Shown one piece after another: positions 1 through 6,274 of a DNA stretch of 6,274 nt. Under the pieces are notes generated by a model, which was not told the origin of the DNA, ran no database searches, and worked only from the letters and a program-made list of their open reading frames with translations. The DNA comes from a bacterium (GTDB lineage Bacteria > UBP14 > UBA6098): assembly GCA_030642425.1 (NCBI GenBank), contig DAOWNU010000126.1, forward strand, positions 1-6,274, read 5' to 3'. The position numbers and the translations under genes are program-made. The stretch's first letter is position 1, and the number at the start of each line of letters is the position of its first letter.

Positions 1-2439
1 GCCGTGCGAATCGCCGTCGCCGGTATTCTTCCAGAGCATCCACAGGTCGGCCGTCTCGCCGACATCGAGAGTGGTGTCGTCATCGACAAGAACCCCTTTT
101 ACAAAACCGTATTCCGGGACATCGAGGGGCATCGAGACCGGAAATCCGAGGTCGCCGCCGGAGTGGGTAAGCTGAGGATCGATAACAAGCGTGGAGTTGT
201 GCGGGACATCCACGGGGACAACGAAGGCCGCGCTGAACGAGGCGCTGTCGCCGGCGGGAAGATTTGCCGGTGGATCGGCTGTCCACAAGGGCGCGCCGTA
301 GATAGTGACAGGATCCCACGAGATACCGCTTATCGCTGTGTCGAAACCGCCTATCGAGAACGCGATCTCGACCGTGTCGCCCCTTTCGGCGGAATTGTCG
401 GAATAGCCGAGTGTGTCCACATAATCAAAATGGAAAAAGCCGGCGCCGAATGCCGTGATCGTGTCTATCGCAAAGCCTTCGCTGCCGTAGCGCGCGGCGA
501 TAATTATCGGCAGGGCGCCGCCGGTGAGATCGAGGTTTGCGATCCCGGAGCCGTCGGTATGGGCGATGTCGATAAGGCCGTTATTGTCGAAAGCGGACAC
601 GAGCGCGTTGTGAGCGGCGCCGGTGGGAATGGTCGATACGAGAAGGGCGAGTTCGCTTCCGGTTATCTCGAAAGACAGCTCGATTGGCGAATCGCCGGTG
701 ATCGCCGCTGTCGCGGGGTCGCCGAGCAGGTTCAGTTCGAACACTACCCAGCGCCAGACATTCTCCCATTGCGCGTAGGGGGCGTATCGCGCTCTGGTCA
801 TGTTGAGCGCGGCCCCGAGCTGCGGATGTCCGCCGAAAACGTATTCCCAGAAAGCCCGGTCGAGAACTTCGGAATAGCCCCATCCGGGATTGCCGGGAGA
901 ACCCCAGCCGTAGCGGCTGTTCCCGATAAACGCGGCACCGCCGCCGTCAGAATTATTCAAGAAATGTTCCCCGATACAGTTTTTGTCGAACGCGGCGGGC
1001 CAGCATCCGACAGAGAACATAATCGACGGTCTATCGAAGTTTGTGAGATCGTCCATCTCGGTGAGCCAGATACAACTGCCGTGGTCGAGACAGATAACGG
1101 AATAACTGGCGTGTCCGGCGTGGTTCACGATATTCGGCCCGGTGTCGAGGCTGTCCAGCGCCATATCTTTGTCGCCGCCCATCCGCGAATAGACCTTGCC
1201 GAACGTGAAATCCGGCGGGAAGACCTCCGCAATCAAATCGTCTTTGAAAGCGCCGCCGTCGGTGTAAGGATCGTCCCAAAAAACCTGCCCGAGCATAAGG
1301 CCGCTTTGCCTGAAACCGGCAGGCGTTGTCATTTCATAATTCTCCAGCTTTTCGATATAGCCCGTAAGATGCGAACTCGGGAACAGTGAATATCTGCCCA
1401 ACATAACGTCCGGATAGAGATCCACAGAATCACCTAACTCTCCCCAGATCGTGTCGCCGTCGAAATTCCAGTCGCCGTCGAGATTGGAAAAATACATGTC
1501 GGATCGTATCTGGTTCTCGTCGTCGTAGAAACCCGCCTCGCAGTCCATCGCGAAAACAGTGCGGTCGGGGGCGACCATCGGATCGCCGATAATCGTGACG
1601 TAGCTGATCCCGCAGGTGATATATAAGTCCGCAATAGCGTTCCGAAGCTGCTCCGCTTGATCCACTCCGGTGAACGTCGAATAGATTTCGGTAAGCTCGA
1701 CGACCGTATCTTTCAATCCGCAGCTTCTTCGCAGCATCTGCAATTCGTCGAGCATCGGCAATGCGCTCGCCGGGGCGATAACTGCCCAGTCGTGTGCGTC
1801 AGGATCGAGCGTTGTGGAATATGAGTTCAGTTCACGCGGATTCTCGATCAGGTCGCCGATAATCCCGTTCCAGAGTTTTTCACCCGCCGGGGAGCGTCGC
1901 GCGGGCGATTTCATCGCCCCGTGGCCCCTTGCAAATTCGATTACCAGTTCGCCGGAGACCAGCCGCTCGACCGTTTCGCTAACAGGATTCCATCGGATAG
2001 GGGCCACACAGACCCCGACCAGATTGAATCCAGACATGTTGCCCTGCGAATAGGACAGGATCGGATTTTGAGGGAAAAATCGGTTTTGGGAGTAAAGGTC
2101 GGGGTCTGGCGCGACTATCCCCGGGTCGCCGATAGAGAAGATGGCCGGGGATTGGGCCGGAAAGGGCGTTCCGGTTGCCAAAACTTCCCAGACTTGCGAT
2201 TCGATTCTCGCTTCGACAAGTCGGGCATCGGGCGGGAGAAGGATGTGTTTCGATTCGGTCGGGTATTGCGGCGCGCCCGGGTCGCCGATTACAATACCGT
2301 CGTCGAGATAGATTTTCACGTAATTATCGGCAACTATTCGGAAATTGTCCGAAAGATATTCTATTGGAATTCTAATGTTGTCGGAAAAAAGGGTGAACGC
2401 GGCGAGTGCGAGCAATATCAGTATTTTAAAAAAGCGCAT
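1..2439 (-). CDS. Secreted gingipain-like cysteine peptidase (family C25), 3' end cut by window edge
   Basis: An uninterrupted frame runs from an ATG at 2439-2437 to the left edge (813 codons, no stop reached). Residues 1-19 form a signal peptide: R2 and K5, then a hydrophobic core at 6-18. Residues about 20-185 resemble the C25 propeptide, and a basic linker follows (RR at 181-182). The catalytic domain spans about 216-578. It opens with a DWAVIAP strand and contains IIGDP, an Asp-rich loop at 321-329 and a YPDVMLGR segment. It also carries NHAGHAS (H443, proposed catalytic His) and SVGCWPAAFD (C479, proposed nucleophile), and closes with NLLGDPA. The 36-residue His-Cys spacing and the IGEHF segment after the Cys match the gingipain arrangement as I know it. 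Ig-like domains follow at about 583-665 and 666-780, and another begins near 785 (DVGETADLWMLWKN). Family knowledge: C25 enzymes are exported proteases made as zymogens. Export to the envelope or outside is inferred. Substrate preference (Arg, Lys or other) cannot be read. The missing C-terminus may hold a sorting domain. Confidence 0.9.
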   Translation of the reverse strand, partial: MRFFKILILLALAAFTLFSDNIRIPIEYLSDNFRIVADNYVKIYLDDGIVIGDPGAPQYPTESKHILLPPDARLVEARIESQVWEVLATGTPFPAQSPAIFSIGDPGIVAPDPDLYSQNRFFPQNPILSYSQGNMSGFNLVGVCVAPIRWNPVSETVERLVSGELVIEFARGHGAMKSPARRSPAGEKLWNGIIGDLIENPRELNSYSTTLDPDAHDWAVIAPASALPMLDELQMLRRSCGLKDTVVELTEIYSTFTGVDQAEQLRNAIADLYITCGISYVTIIGDPMVAPDRTVFAMDCEAGFYDDENQIRSDMYFSNLDGDWNFDGDTIWGELGDSVDLYPDVMLGRYSLFPSSHLTGYIEKLENYEMTTPAGFRQSGLMLGQVFWDDPYTDGGAFKDDLIAEVFPPDFTFGKVYSRMGGDKDMALDSLDTGPNIVNHAGHASYSVICLDHGSCIWLTEMDDLTNFDRPSIMFSVGCWPAAFDKNCIGEHFLNNSDGGGAAFIGNSRYGWGSPGNPGWGYSEVLDRAFWEYVFGGHPQLGAALNMTRARYAPYAQWENVWRWVVFELNLLGDPATAAITGDSPIELSFEITGSELALLVSTIPTGAAHNALVSAFDNNGLIDIAHTDGSGIANLDLTGGALPIIIAARYGSEGFAIDTITAFGAGFFHFDYVDTLGYSDNSAERGDTVEIAFSIGGFDTAISGISWDPVTIYGAPLWTADPPANLPAGDSASFSAAFVVPVDVPHNSTLVIDPQLTHSGGDLGFPVSMPLDVPEYGFVKGVLVDDDTTLDVGETADLWMLWKNTGDGDSHG

Positions 2440-2508
2440 TTGTCCTCCGAAATGTGAAAAGGGTCAACAACACTAAGATATATTACAAATAACCCGTTAG
2501 AAAAGCCA
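2440..2508 (-). other. 69-nt gap between the GGGPS gene and the peptidase gene
   Basis: This is the only non-coding gap of any size in the window. Read on the minus strand it is A/T-rich compared with the genes. It holds a TAATAT (2480-2485) that could serve as a -10 box, but there is no good -35 about 17 nt upstream. No stem followed by a T-run is visible, so no intrinsic terminator is claimed. Whether the peptidase has its own promoter or is read through from the upstream operon cannot be settled here. Confidence 0.4.
2444..2448 (-). promoter_or_regulatory. Ribosome binding site of the C25 peptidase
   Basis: On the minus strand a perfect GGAGG lies 4 nt before the ATG at 2439. The spacing is slightly short but usable. 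It fixes the start, because the signal peptide begins directly at this ATG and no other in-frame start with a comparable site lies upstream. Confidence 0.7.
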
Positions 2509-3258
2509 CTATTCACGGGCGAAAATTTTGGCTATTTCACTCAGAAGTTCGGTGTCTCCGGAATCCTCGAAAGCGGAGCCTATCACGAGGAAATCGGCCC
2601 CGGAGTCGATAAGGGTGCGCGCGGTTTCCACATCCCTTATGCCGCCGCCGACAATAAGTGGAAGATTCGTTTTCCGCGAGACTTCCGCCACGATTTCCGC
2701 CGGAACCGGCAATTTTGCGCCGCTTCCGGCCTCGAGATAGATAGCTTTCATGCCCAGTAATTCTGCGGCCATCGTGTGCGCGGCGACAATATCGGGCTTG
2801 TTGCGCGGGATAGGCATCGTGCCGCTCACAAATGCCACCGAAGTCGCATTGCCGGATTCGATAAGCAAATATGCGGTTGGCAGGCATTGAAGCCCCATTG
2901 CGATAATCCTCGGGGCGGCGTGGACGTGCTCCTCGATAAGCCAGCGCGGGTTTCTGCCGGAGATTAACGAGAGGAAAAGTAGGCCGTCGGCCTCCGGGGC
3001 AAGCTGGAAGTTGCTGCCGGGGAAAATGAGAACCGGCTTATCGACCCTTTTCTTTATTTCCCGCACAGTTTGCTCGAACCCGTCGCCGAGCAGAAGACTG
3101 CCGCCGACGAGTATCGCCTCGACTCCGCACCCGACACCGGCGAACGCTCTATCCGCCAATTCTTCGGGCGAACCCTTGTCCGGATCGAGCAGAAGGAACA
3201 ACCCGCCGCCTTTTTCCCGGAGTTCGTTTATCCACCTATCGATTTTGAATGATTTCAT
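2509..3258 (-). CDS. Geranylgeranylglyceryl phosphate synthase family protein (GGGPS/PcrB-like)
   Basis: This 249-residue TIM-barrel prenyltransferase starts at ATG 3258 and ends at TAG 2511-2509. The family joins a polyprenyl diphosphate to sn-glycerol-1-phosphate, the first ether-bond step of archaeal lipid synthesis. Visible family motifs in order are LLLDPDK (22-28, the Asp pair that handles Mg/diphosphate), VGGS (51-54), FPGS (79-82), SGRNP (100-104), PTAYLLIESGN (127-137) and YLEAGSGA (174-181, with the conserved Glu176). VGGGIR (203-208) and ADFLVIGSA (221-229) form the C-terminal phosphate-binding loops. The length is normal for the family. The SGRNP...LIEEH block and YLEAGSG look more like archaeal and Bacteroidetes group II enzymes than like Bacillus PcrB; this is by eye, without an alignment. 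Prenyl chain length and actual product are unknown. The start lies 1 nt after the exonuclease stop and is preceded by AGGCGGA, so translation is probably coupled. Confidence 0.9.
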   Translation of the reverse strand: MKSFKIDRWINELREKGGGLFLLLDPDKGSPEELADRAFAGVGCGVEAILVGGSLLLGDGFEQTVREIKKRVDKPVLIFPGSNFQLAPEADGLLFLSLISGRNPRWLIEEHVHAAPRIIAMGLQCLPTAYLLIESGNATSVAFVSGTMPIPRNKPDIVAAHTMAAELLGMKAIYLEAGSGAKLPVPAEIVAEVSRKTNLPLIVGGGIRDVETARTLIDSGADFLVIGSAFEDSGDTELLSEIAKIFARE

Positions 3259-3259
3259 T

Positions 3260-3850
3260 TCATTTTCCGCCTATTCTTAGAAGATCGGAAACCGTTCTCA
3301 CCCTGTCGGAAGCCCTGAGTCCGGCGAGCATTTTCATAAAAACCCGTGCGGTAAGAAGCGCGTCGGTGAGAGCGTTATGTTTGCCTTTTGGCCGCCTTAG
3401 CTCGAATCTTGCGAGCAATTCGTCCAGGCTCGGCCTTTTTTCCCAATTCGGGAATACCACAGCCGCTAAACTGCTCGTGTCGATAGTGGGCCTTTCGTGC
3501 ATTGCGACGCCCGCAATCCGGGCCTTCACGCGGATAAATTCCAGATCGGCGTCCGGGCCGTGGGCCACCAGAATTCGATTATAAAACATCTCCAGCAGTT
3601 GCGGGAGAACCTCCTCCAGATGCGGCGCGTTCGACAGCTCTTTCCCGTGCAGGCCGTGTATCGCTTTCGATTCCGACGGGATATTTCTCTCTGGCTGAAT
3701 TTCCGAATAGAAAGCCGGTTCGTCGCCGATCTTCAGCCCGTTGAACGGGACTGCGGCAACCTCGATTATCTCATCTTTTGTCGGATCGAGACCGGTCATC
3801 TCCATATCTATCGCGAGAAAGCGTGCCTTTATTATCGGCGTGCTCGGCAC
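3260..3850 (-). CDS. DnaQ-like DEDDh 3'-5' exonuclease
   Basis: This is a 196-residue single-domain exonuclease of the RNase T/DnaQ superfamily, which removes nucleotides from 3' ends with two metal ions. All five DEDDh positions are visible: D15 and E17 in FLAIDMEMTGLDP (ExoI), D102 in LVAHGPDADLEFI (ExoII), and H158 and D163 in HNALTDA (ExoIII). The length suits a stand-alone catalytic domain, with no polymerase or helicase fusion. ExoI (DMEMTGLDP) reads like oligoribonuclease. The AHGPDADLEF and HNALTDALLTARVF blocks read like the DNA polymerase III epsilon/PolC proofreading type. It could therefore be a proofreading subunit, a general ssDNA/RNA trimming nuclease or a nanoRNase; sequence alone does not decide. 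The start is a GTG at 3850, 3 nt after the alaS stop. The next in-frame Met is M16, inside ExoI and past D15, so a start there would lose a catalytic residue. The ribosome binding site is weak (GGA at 3857-3859), consistent with coupling to alaS. Confidence 0.88.
   Translation of the reverse strand: MPSTPIIKARFLAIDMEMTGLDPTKDEIIEVAAVPFNGLKIGDEPAFYSEIQPERNIPSESKAIHGLHGKELSNAPHLEEVLPQLLEMFYNRILVAHGPDADLEFIRVKARIAGVAMHERPTIDTSSLAAVVFPNWEKRPSLDELLARFELRRPKGKHNALTDALLTARVFMKMLAGLRASDRVRTVSDLLRIGGK
3266..3272 (-). promoter_or_regulatory. Ribosome binding site of the GGGPS gene, inside the end of the exonuclease gene
   Basis: AGGCGGA on the minus strand ends 7 nt before the ATG at 3258 and lies within the last sense codons of the exonuclease gene. 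Its position supports this start and coupled translation. A closer ATG at 3263-3261 is out of frame and would stop after two codons, so it is not the start. Confidence 0.6.
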
Positions 3851-3853
3851 CAG

Positions 3854-6274
3854 TTATCCGGAAAGCTTGTTGTTCAATTGCTCGCGGACCCATTGAAGGG
3901 CGTCTTCCGCCAGTTCTATATCCTTCCCGCCGCCCTGCGCGAAATCGGGCCTGCCGCCGCCGGAGCCGCCGGTTATTCCAGCCGCGCCCTTTATAAGATT
4001 CCCGGCGTGTATTCCCAGTTCGATCATATCGGGCGTTGCGCCGGCTATCAGCGCCAGTTTGCCGTCGATCTCCGACATGAAGAAAACCACTCCGCTGCCG
4101 AGCCGGTATTTCAACTCATCGACAAGATTTGCGAGCTGCTCGCGCGAGAGCGTTTTGATTCGCTCGACAATATATCGCCCTTCCGGCATATCGACCGCTT
4201 TCGACATGAGATCGTCCGCCGTATCGCCGGTTTTCTCGCGCTTCAATTCCTCGATTATTTCTTCCAACCGCTTGCGCTCCGCGATAATTCCGCGCATTTT
4301 CGCAACGATTCCTTCTCCATGACCCGCCTTGAGAATATCCCGTATTTCGATAATGTCGTCCCGCACTTTGTCCGCCCATTTAATTGCGCCGCCGCCGGTT
4401 ATCGCCTCGATCCTTCGGAGACCGCTGCCTATCGAGCTTTCCGAGCGGATAAGAAATGCGCCCATCTCGCCTGTCCGGGCAAGATGAGTGCCGCCGCAAA
4501 GCTCTGTCGAAACCGGATCGATAGAGACCACACGCACCGAATCGCCGTATTTTTCGCCGAAAAGGGCCATCGCGCCCCTGTCGATAGCCTCGCTGTAAGC
4601 CATCTCCACGGTGCAAACCGATATATCGGCCATTCCCACCTCATTAACAATCCGCTCGATCTTCCGAAGCTGCCCGGCGGAAGGGGCCTCGAAATGCGTG
4701 TAGTCGAAACGCAGCCGTTCCGGGGAGACGTGCGAGCCGGACTGATGAACATGATCGCCGAGAACCTTTCGCAGGGCAAAATGAAGAAGATGTGTCGCGG
4801 TGTGATTGCGCATTATTCCCCGCCTTCGCCCAGAATCGATTTTTGCGAGCACATCGGCGGAATCGCCAATTTTCCCCTCGATTTTTCCAATATGAACCGT
4901 GCTGTCGGCCTCTTTGATTGTATCGGACACGCGCATTTTCCAGCCGTCGCCGACAATCTCGCCCGTGTCCCCGGCCTGCCCGCCGGATTCCGCGTAGAAA
5001 GGCGTTTTATCGAGAACGATTTTAATTTCATTCACTTTCTCTACAGTATATCGCCTCACCCGCGCGCTGGATTCGGTCGATTCATATCCGATAAAAACGG
5101 AGTCTTCGCCCTCTGTCGTCTCGATCCAATTTCCCACGCCGATCTCGTGTTTGACATCGAATTTGGCCGAAGCCCTCGACCGCTCGCGTTGCTTCTCCAT
5201 CTCCCCGTCGAAACCGAGACGATCCACAATCAAGCCCTTTTCCGTGGCCATAAGCTCGGTCAGGTCGAGCGGGAAACCGTAAGTGTCGTAGAGTTTGAAA
5301 GCGTCGGCGCCGGAGATTATCCGGTCGCCGCTATCCGAAGCCCTTGCCGCAATGTTTTCAAAAAGCTCTATCCCGACATCGAGAGTCCGGGCGAAATTCT
5401 CCTCCTCCGCGCGAATTGCCCGCACAATATGCTCGTTTTTTGCGATAAGCTCTGGATAAATATCGCCCATAATATCTGTCAAAGGCGCGACGAGGCGATA
5501 CATGACAGGCTCGTGATAATCCAACTGCCGGGAAAATCTCGCCGCCCTACGAAGAATCCGCCGGAGAACATAACCGCGCCCCTCGTTGCCGGGAAGTCCG
5601 CCGTCGGCGATAGCAAAGGCAAGCGCCCGGACATGATCCGCCATAACCTTGATAGGAATTCTCTCCTCCGGATTCTCGTAATCCGCGCCGGTGATCTCCT
5701 CTATCCCGGCGATTATCGGGGCAAAAAGGTCGGTTTCGTAATTTTCCCCGCACCCCTGGAGAATCGCCACAAGCCTTTCAAACCCAAGCCCGGTGTCCAC
5801 ATGCCTCTGCGGCAGGGGCGAGATTATACCCGACCCGTCCTTGAAAAACTGCATGAACACAAGATTCCATATCTCGACAAACCTGCCGCCGGGGTCGTTT
5901 GGGCCTTCGCCCTTTCCAAAACCCATATCGTAATGTATCTCGCTGCACGGCCCGCACGGCCCGGTGGCCGCCATCTCCCAAAAATTTTCTTTCGCGCCGA
6001 AACGGAGTATCCTTTCGGGGGGCAAAATTCCGCTCCAGTATTCCTCCGCGTCGTCGTCTTCGGTATAAACCGTGGCCCAGAGCCGCGCCGGGTCGAGTCC
6101 AAAGCCGACCGTGAGAAGCTCCCATGCCATCTCGATAGCCTCCCGCTTGAAATAATCGCCGAAAGACCAATTGCCCATCATCTCGAAAAACGTGTGATGT
6201 GTTCCGTCACGGCCAACATCCTCGATATCGTTATGCTTGCCGGAGACGCGCATACATTTCTGCGAAGAGGTCGC
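3854..6274 (-). CDS. alaS: Alanyl-tRNA synthetase, 5' end cut by window edge
   Basis: Cytoplasmic class II synthetase that charges tRNA-Ala with alanine and clears mischarged Ser/Gly-tRNA. The visible part is 806 codons ending in TAA. The frame continues through the right edge (ATSSQKC precedes the first visible Met at 6253), so roughly 60-70 N-terminal residues including motif 1 are missing. That would give about 870 residues, normal for AlaRS. Counting from the Met at 6253, features are motif 2 (THHTFFEMMGNWSFGDYFK, 18-36), GPCGPCSEIHYD (98-109), motif 3 (GLGFERL, 155-161) and the tRNA-binding segment ADHVRALAFAIADGG (205-219) with RGYVLRRILRRAARF (226-240). The editing domain shows AESGGQ (421-426), HTATH (H484, H488) and CGGTH (C586, H590), the zinc site. 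A charged, probably coiled-coil stretch spans 649-685. The C-terminal DHHA1/C-Ala domain ends with GGSGGGRPDFAQGGG (762-776). Every catalytic and editing motif is intact. It is the first visible gene of a tightly packed operon with the exonuclease and GGGPS. Confidence 0.97.
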   Translation of the reverse strand, partial: ATSSQKCMRVSGKHNDIEDVGRDGTHHTFFEMMGNWSFGDYFKREAIEMAWELLTVGFGLDPARLWATVYTEDDDAEEYWSGILPPERILRFGAKENFWEMAATGPCGPCSEIHYDMGFGKGEGPNDPGGRFVEIWNLVFMQFFKDGSGIISPLPQRHVDTGLGFERLVAILQGCGENYETDLFAPIIAGIEEITGADYENPEERIPIKVMADHVRALAFAIADGGLPGNEGRGYVLRRILRRAARFSRQLDYHEPVMYRLVAPLTDIMGDIYPELIAKNEHIVRAIRAEEENFARTLDVGIELFENIAARASDSGDRIISGADAFKLYDTYGFPLDLTELMATEKGLIVDRLGFDGEMEKQRERSRASAKFDVKHEIGVGNWIETTEGEDSVFIGYESTESSARVRRYTVEKVNEIKIVLDKTPFYAESGGQAGDTGEIVGDGWKMRVSDTIKEADSTVHIGKIEGKIGDSADVLAKIDSGRRRGIMRNHTATHLLHFALRKVLGDHVHQSGSHVSPERLRFDYTHFEAPSAGQLRKIERIVNEVGMADISVCTVEMAYSEAIDRGAMALFGEKYGDSVRVVSIDPVSTELCGGTHLARTGEMGAFLIRSESSIGSGLRRIEAITGGGAIKWADKVRDDIIEIRDILKAGHGEGIVAKMRGIIAERKRLEEIIEELKREKTGDTADDLMSKAVDMPEGRYIVERIKTLSREQLANLVDELKYRLGSGVVFFMSEIDGKLALIAGATPDMIELGIHAGNLIKGAAGITGGSGGGRPDFAQGGGKDIELAEDALQWVREQLNNKLSG

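Noticed and set aside
1111..1122. H440 instead of H443 as the catalytic His in NHAGHAS
   Set aside because: The family pattern is G-H-(G/A)-S, which places the catalytic residue at the second His (H443). H440 aligns with a non-catalytic position.
4..1389. Plus-strand open frame of 461 codons
   Set aside because: It lies codon-on-codon opposite the C25 peptidase frame. Its product is a low-complexity Arg/Gly/Glu/Val mix with no recognisable domain. The opposite strand has a signal peptide, catalytic motifs and a strong ribosome binding site, so this is an antisense shadow.
1921..2457. Plus-strand open frame of 178 codons over the 5' part of the peptidase
   Set aside because: It is antisense to the signal peptide and propeptide of the peptidase, with no recognisable motif and no good ribosome binding site seen.
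2480..2485. TAATAT as a promoter -10 box for the peptidase
   Set aside because: There is no acceptable -35 at 16-18 nt upstream, and the Bacteroidetes-type -7 element (TAnnTTTG) is not present. An A/T-rich hexamer alone is not enough.
2473..2499. Possible GGGT/ACCC hairpin as a terminator in the gap after the GGGPS gene
   Set aside because: Only about four pairs with a loop of more than 25 nt and no T-run after it; not a credible intrinsic terminator.
4059..4322. Plus-strand and alternative minus-frame open frames inside alaS
   Set aside because: They lie entirely inside the intact alaS frame, are rich in Ser/Arg/Pro and have no domain features, as expected for out-of-frame readings of a G+C-rich gene.

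Overview
All recognisable genes lie on the minus strand. Read in the direction of transcription, the order is: alaS (alanyl-tRNA synthetase, 5' end cut by the right edge), a DnaQ-type 3'-5' exonuclease, an archaeal-type geranylgeranylglyceryl phosphate synthase (GGGPS) homologue, a 69-nt gap, and a large secreted gingipain-like (family C25) cysteine peptidase whose 3' end is cut by the left edge. Coding density is very high. No rRNA, tRNA, CRISPR array, insertion sequence or convincing repeat was seen, and no stretch longer than 70 nt lacks a gene.

The first three genes look like one translationally coupled operon. The alaS TAA is followed after 3 nt by a GTG start for the exonuclease, whose TGA is followed after 1 nt by the GGGPS ATG. 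The three proteins have no obvious shared pathway (tRNA charging, nucleic-acid trimming, lipid headgroup-backbone synthesis), so this looks like a housekeeping cluster rather than a dedicated system. The peptidase has its own strong ribosome binding site. It may be read through from the operon or have its own promoter; the gap shows neither a clear terminator nor a clear promoter.

The organism is probably an uncultured bacterium of the FCB (Fibrobacteres-Chlorobi-Bacteroidetes) superphylum or a neighbouring candidate phylum. This is inferred from a bacterial alaS next to a group II-like GGGPS homologue and a multi-domain exported C25 peptidase with Ig-like repeats, a combination familiar from such lineages. 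The sequence alone does not fix the phylum.

The peptidase is an open frame of 813 codons across the whole left 2.4 kb, without a stop. It shows a signal peptide, a propeptide-like region, a catalytic domain with a His/Cys dyad (H443, C479) and Ig-like repeats. Long plus-strand open frames over the same region are antisense shadows of it.
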